From Candidatus Omnitrophota bacterium (GTDB taxonomy: Bacteria > Omnitrophota > Gorgyraeia > JAGLLT01), in the NCBI GenBank assembly GCA_030630095.1, contig DAOVNW010000043.1, positions 1-7,490 on the forward strand: a DNA stretch of 7,490 nt. The letters run 5' to 3'. Of this stretch, positions 6,054 to 7,490 are shown piece by piece; within the stretch, counting starts at the first letter, position 1, and every line of letters begins with the position of its first letter. Below the pieces are notes generated by a model. It was not told the DNA's origin and searched no databases. It saw only the letters and a program-made list of their open reading frames with translations. Both the position numbers and the translations under genes were made by a program.

Positions 6054-7172
6054 TTAGCGAGGTAAAATAACCAAATTATCTCTGTGAATAATCTCGTCGT
6101 AATATTTATAACCTAAGCGCTTCTCTATCATATTCGTCCGGCAGCCTTGAATTTGTTTAATCTCTTTTAAGGAGTAATTCGTAAGCCCTCTGGCAAATTC
6201 TTTATGTTCTTCATTTAATACAGAAACAACATCTCCGTAGCTAAAGTCGCCCGCGGCATCGGATATGCCGGCCGAAAGCAGGCTTCTGCCCTGCTCCCTT
6301 AGGGCAGAAGCGGCGCCCCTGTCAACTGTTATCCTGCCTTTAGGCTTCCTGCCAAAAGCAATCCATTTTTTCCTAGCCTTTAACTTGAGCGGCTGGGGCA
6401 AAAAACGCGTTCCGGCAGGGTCACCGCTTACAACCTTCATTAACACATCCTCCATCCTTCCATTAGCTATAACACAGGAAATACCCGAAGATGTAGCAAC
6501 TCTGGCAGCTTTCAGCTTGGTTTTCATGCCGCCGACACTTAAACAGTGATTTGAACTATAAACAAGTTTTTCTATATCGTGATTTATCCGCCTGACCTCA
6601 TCAACTTTGCTCTTTTTCCCGTCAACGCCGATAGAGTAAAGGCCGTCTACATCAGTTAATATAATCAGGCAGTCAGCTCCGGTTAAATTCGCGACCAAAG
6701 CTGATAAAGTATCGTTATCGCCAAATTTAATCTCATCCGTAGCTACCGTGTCATTTTCGTTAATAATAGGCACTACCTTCTTTTTCAACAGAGACACGAT
6801 GGTATTTTTCGCGTTCAGATAGCGCTTGCGGTCGCTTAAGTCCGCCTGAGTTATGAGCAGTTGAGCGGTAAGAAAACCTTCTTTTTGAAAATAGTAATCA
6901 TAAATTTTCATAAGCCGGCTTTGCCCCACGGCCGCTGACGCCTGCAGTAAGGGCAGGGACTTTGGCCTGGCAATTAAACCCAATAAGTTCATTCCACCGG
7001 CAATCGCCCCTGAAGATACCAGAACAACTTCAATGTTATCTTTAAGCAGTGATAGTATCTGGCTCGTAAGATTTTGAATCTCCTTCTTATCCAGAGCGGC
7101 GCTGTCTGAAGTTATTATTTTTGTACCTACTTTAATAACCACCTTTTTGTAAATTGATTTTTTCTTTTTCAT
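6054..7172 (-). CDS. proB: Glutamate 5-kinase with PUA domain
   Basis: Phosphorylates glutamate to gamma-glutamyl phosphate with ATP, the first and usually feedback-controlled step of proline synthesis. The 372-residue protein has the amino-acid-kinase domain, then a PUA domain, the long bacterial form (about 367-375). Landmarks: VVIKVGTKIIT (11-21, ATP site), VLVSSGAIAGGMNLLG (50-65), LITQADLSDRKRYLNAKNT (106-124), PIINENDTVATDEIKFGDND (135-154, glutamate-binding region), LTDVDGLY (172-179) and SVGGMKTKLKAA (212-223). The PUA domain starts near 268 (KKWIAFGRKPKGRITVDRGA) and contains LLSAGI (298-303) and GDVVSV (313-318). The ATG (7172-7170) overlaps the obg stop codon as ATGA and has no clear Shine-Dalgarno, so translation is probably coupled to obg. 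The gene after it is proA; proC, the last step, is not in the window. Confidence 0.97.
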   Translation of the reverse strand: MKKKKSIYKKVVIKVGTKIITSDSAALDKKEIQNLTSQILSLLKDNIEVVLVSSGAIAGGMNLLGLIARPKSLPLLQASAAVGQSRLMKIYDYYFQKEGFLTAQLLITQADLSDRKRYLNAKNTIVSLLKKKVVPIINENDTVATDEIKFGDNDTLSALVANLTGADCLIILTDVDGLYSIGVDGKKSKVDEVRRINHDIEKLVYSSNHCLSVGGMKTKLKAARVATSSGISCVIANGRMEDVLMKVVSGDPAGTRFLPQPLKLKARKKWIAFGRKPKGRITVDRGAASALREQGRSLLSAGISDAAGDFSYGDVVSVLNEEHKEFARGLTNYSLKEIKQIQGCRTNMIEKRLGYKYYDEIIHRDNLVILPR

Positions 7173-7490
7173 AAGATATGGTAAATATTTTCTACGAGAT
7201 TATCAAGATTACTCCCAGTTTTGCATGATATGGGCACCACGGCTTCTTTCGCTTTTTTGCTGAAGACTTCAAGATTGTTCCGCGACTGCGCAAGATCCAT
7301 CTTATTGGCGGCGATAAGATAAGGTTTTTTAAGCAGTTTCGGCTTATACAGCTCCAACTCCTCTCTTAAGGAGATAAAGTCATGCCAGGGATCCCTCCCG
7401 TCGACGCCCGCCATATCAATAAGAAAAACAAGGATTATTGTCCTCTCAATGTGCCTCAGGAACTTATCTCCCAGGCCTGTACCTTGATGC
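7169..7490 (-). CDS. obg: GTPase Obg, C-terminal part of the G domain (5' end outside window)
   Basis: Large-subunit assembly GTPase of the Obg/CgtA family. Only the last 106 residues are present; the frame is open to the window edge, so the ATG at 7414 is internal and not the start. The visible part opens HQGTGLGDKFLRHIERT (after the family's DxPGLIEGA switch II), then VFLIDMAGVDGRDPWHDF, ELELYKPKLLKKPYLIAANK, NKMD (G4, guanine specificity) and PISCKTGSNLDNL (G5, family SA.TG). The protein ends ENIYHIL right after the G domain, so it lacks the C-terminal OCT domain found in B. subtilis Obg; forms ending here are common. In Obg the G domain follows an N-terminal glycine-rich Obg fold, which would lie beyond 7490. 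Its stop codon overlaps the proB start by four bases (ATGA). YchF and other Obg-like families are less likely given the HQG.GLG..FLRHIERT block. Confidence 0.95.
   Translation of the reverse strand, partial: HQGTGLGDKFLRHIERTIILVFLIDMAGVDGRDPWHDFISLREELELYKPKLLKKPYLIAANKMDLAQSRNNLEVFSKKAKEAVVPISCKTGSNLDNLVENIYHIL

Noticed and set aside
7169..7414. Separate 81-residue protein starting at ATG 7414
   Set aside because: The frame stays open to 7490 and upstream codons encode the conserved Obg block GLGDKFLRHIERT, so the ATG is internal.
1..7490. CRISPR array, transposon ends, tRNA genes or tandem repeats
   Set aside because: Scanned by eye on both strands; nothing beyond the short hairpin at 4146-4178 stood out. 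The window is almost completely coding for housekeeping-type genes.

Overview
All supported genes lie on the minus strand and are packed with little space between them. In transcription order (high to low coordinates) they are: obg (5' end outside the window), proB, proA, nadD, a CNNM/CorC-type membrane protein with CBS domains, an MGDG-synthase/MurG-like glycosyltransferase, a 49-residue zinc-ribbon protein, rsfS, and argS (3' end outside the window). No mobile element, CRISPR array, tRNA or rRNA gene was seen. The only non-coding stretches are about 100 bases or shorter, so no gene-free gap over 300 bases exists.

The gene style is that of a Gram-negative-type environmental bacterium with moderate GC and lysine- and isoleucine-rich proteins. 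The combination of obg-proBA-nadD-rsfS, an ArgS with the variant signature SIAHGR, and an MGDG-synthase-like glycosyltransferase in a housekeeping cluster resembles uncultured lineages such as Candidatus Omnitrophota (OP3) or relatives. That placement is a guess from recollection and was not tested by any search.

Region 1 (7490-4177): obg, proB, proA and nadD run with a 4-base overlap, a 40-base gap and a 1-base gap, which suggests one operon. It joins a ribosome-assembly GTPase, the first two steps of proline synthesis and the adenylylation step of NAD synthesis. A 10-bp perfect inverted repeat overlaps the nadD stop codon and separates this block from the next.

Region 2 (4078-1954): the CNNM/CBS protein and the glycosyltransferase overlap by 8 bases and are probably translationally coupled. 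Both point to envelope or membrane functions.

Region 3 (1960-1): a well-formed sigma70-like promoter (TTGACT, 17-bp spacer, extended -10 TGaTACACT) precedes the small zinc-ribbon gene, followed by rsfS and then argS. The argS start, as I read it, lies inside the 3' end of rsfS. Region 3 is about translation: ribosome silencing and arginyl-tRNA charging.

The known obg-proB-proA-nadD-rsfS order is thus present but split by three genes. I found no clearly novel system. The points most worth a second look are the small zinc-ribbon gene with its own promoter, the hairpin whose loop carries TATAAT on both strands, the CNNM protein lacking its usual C-terminal domain, and the altered ArgS HIGH motif.
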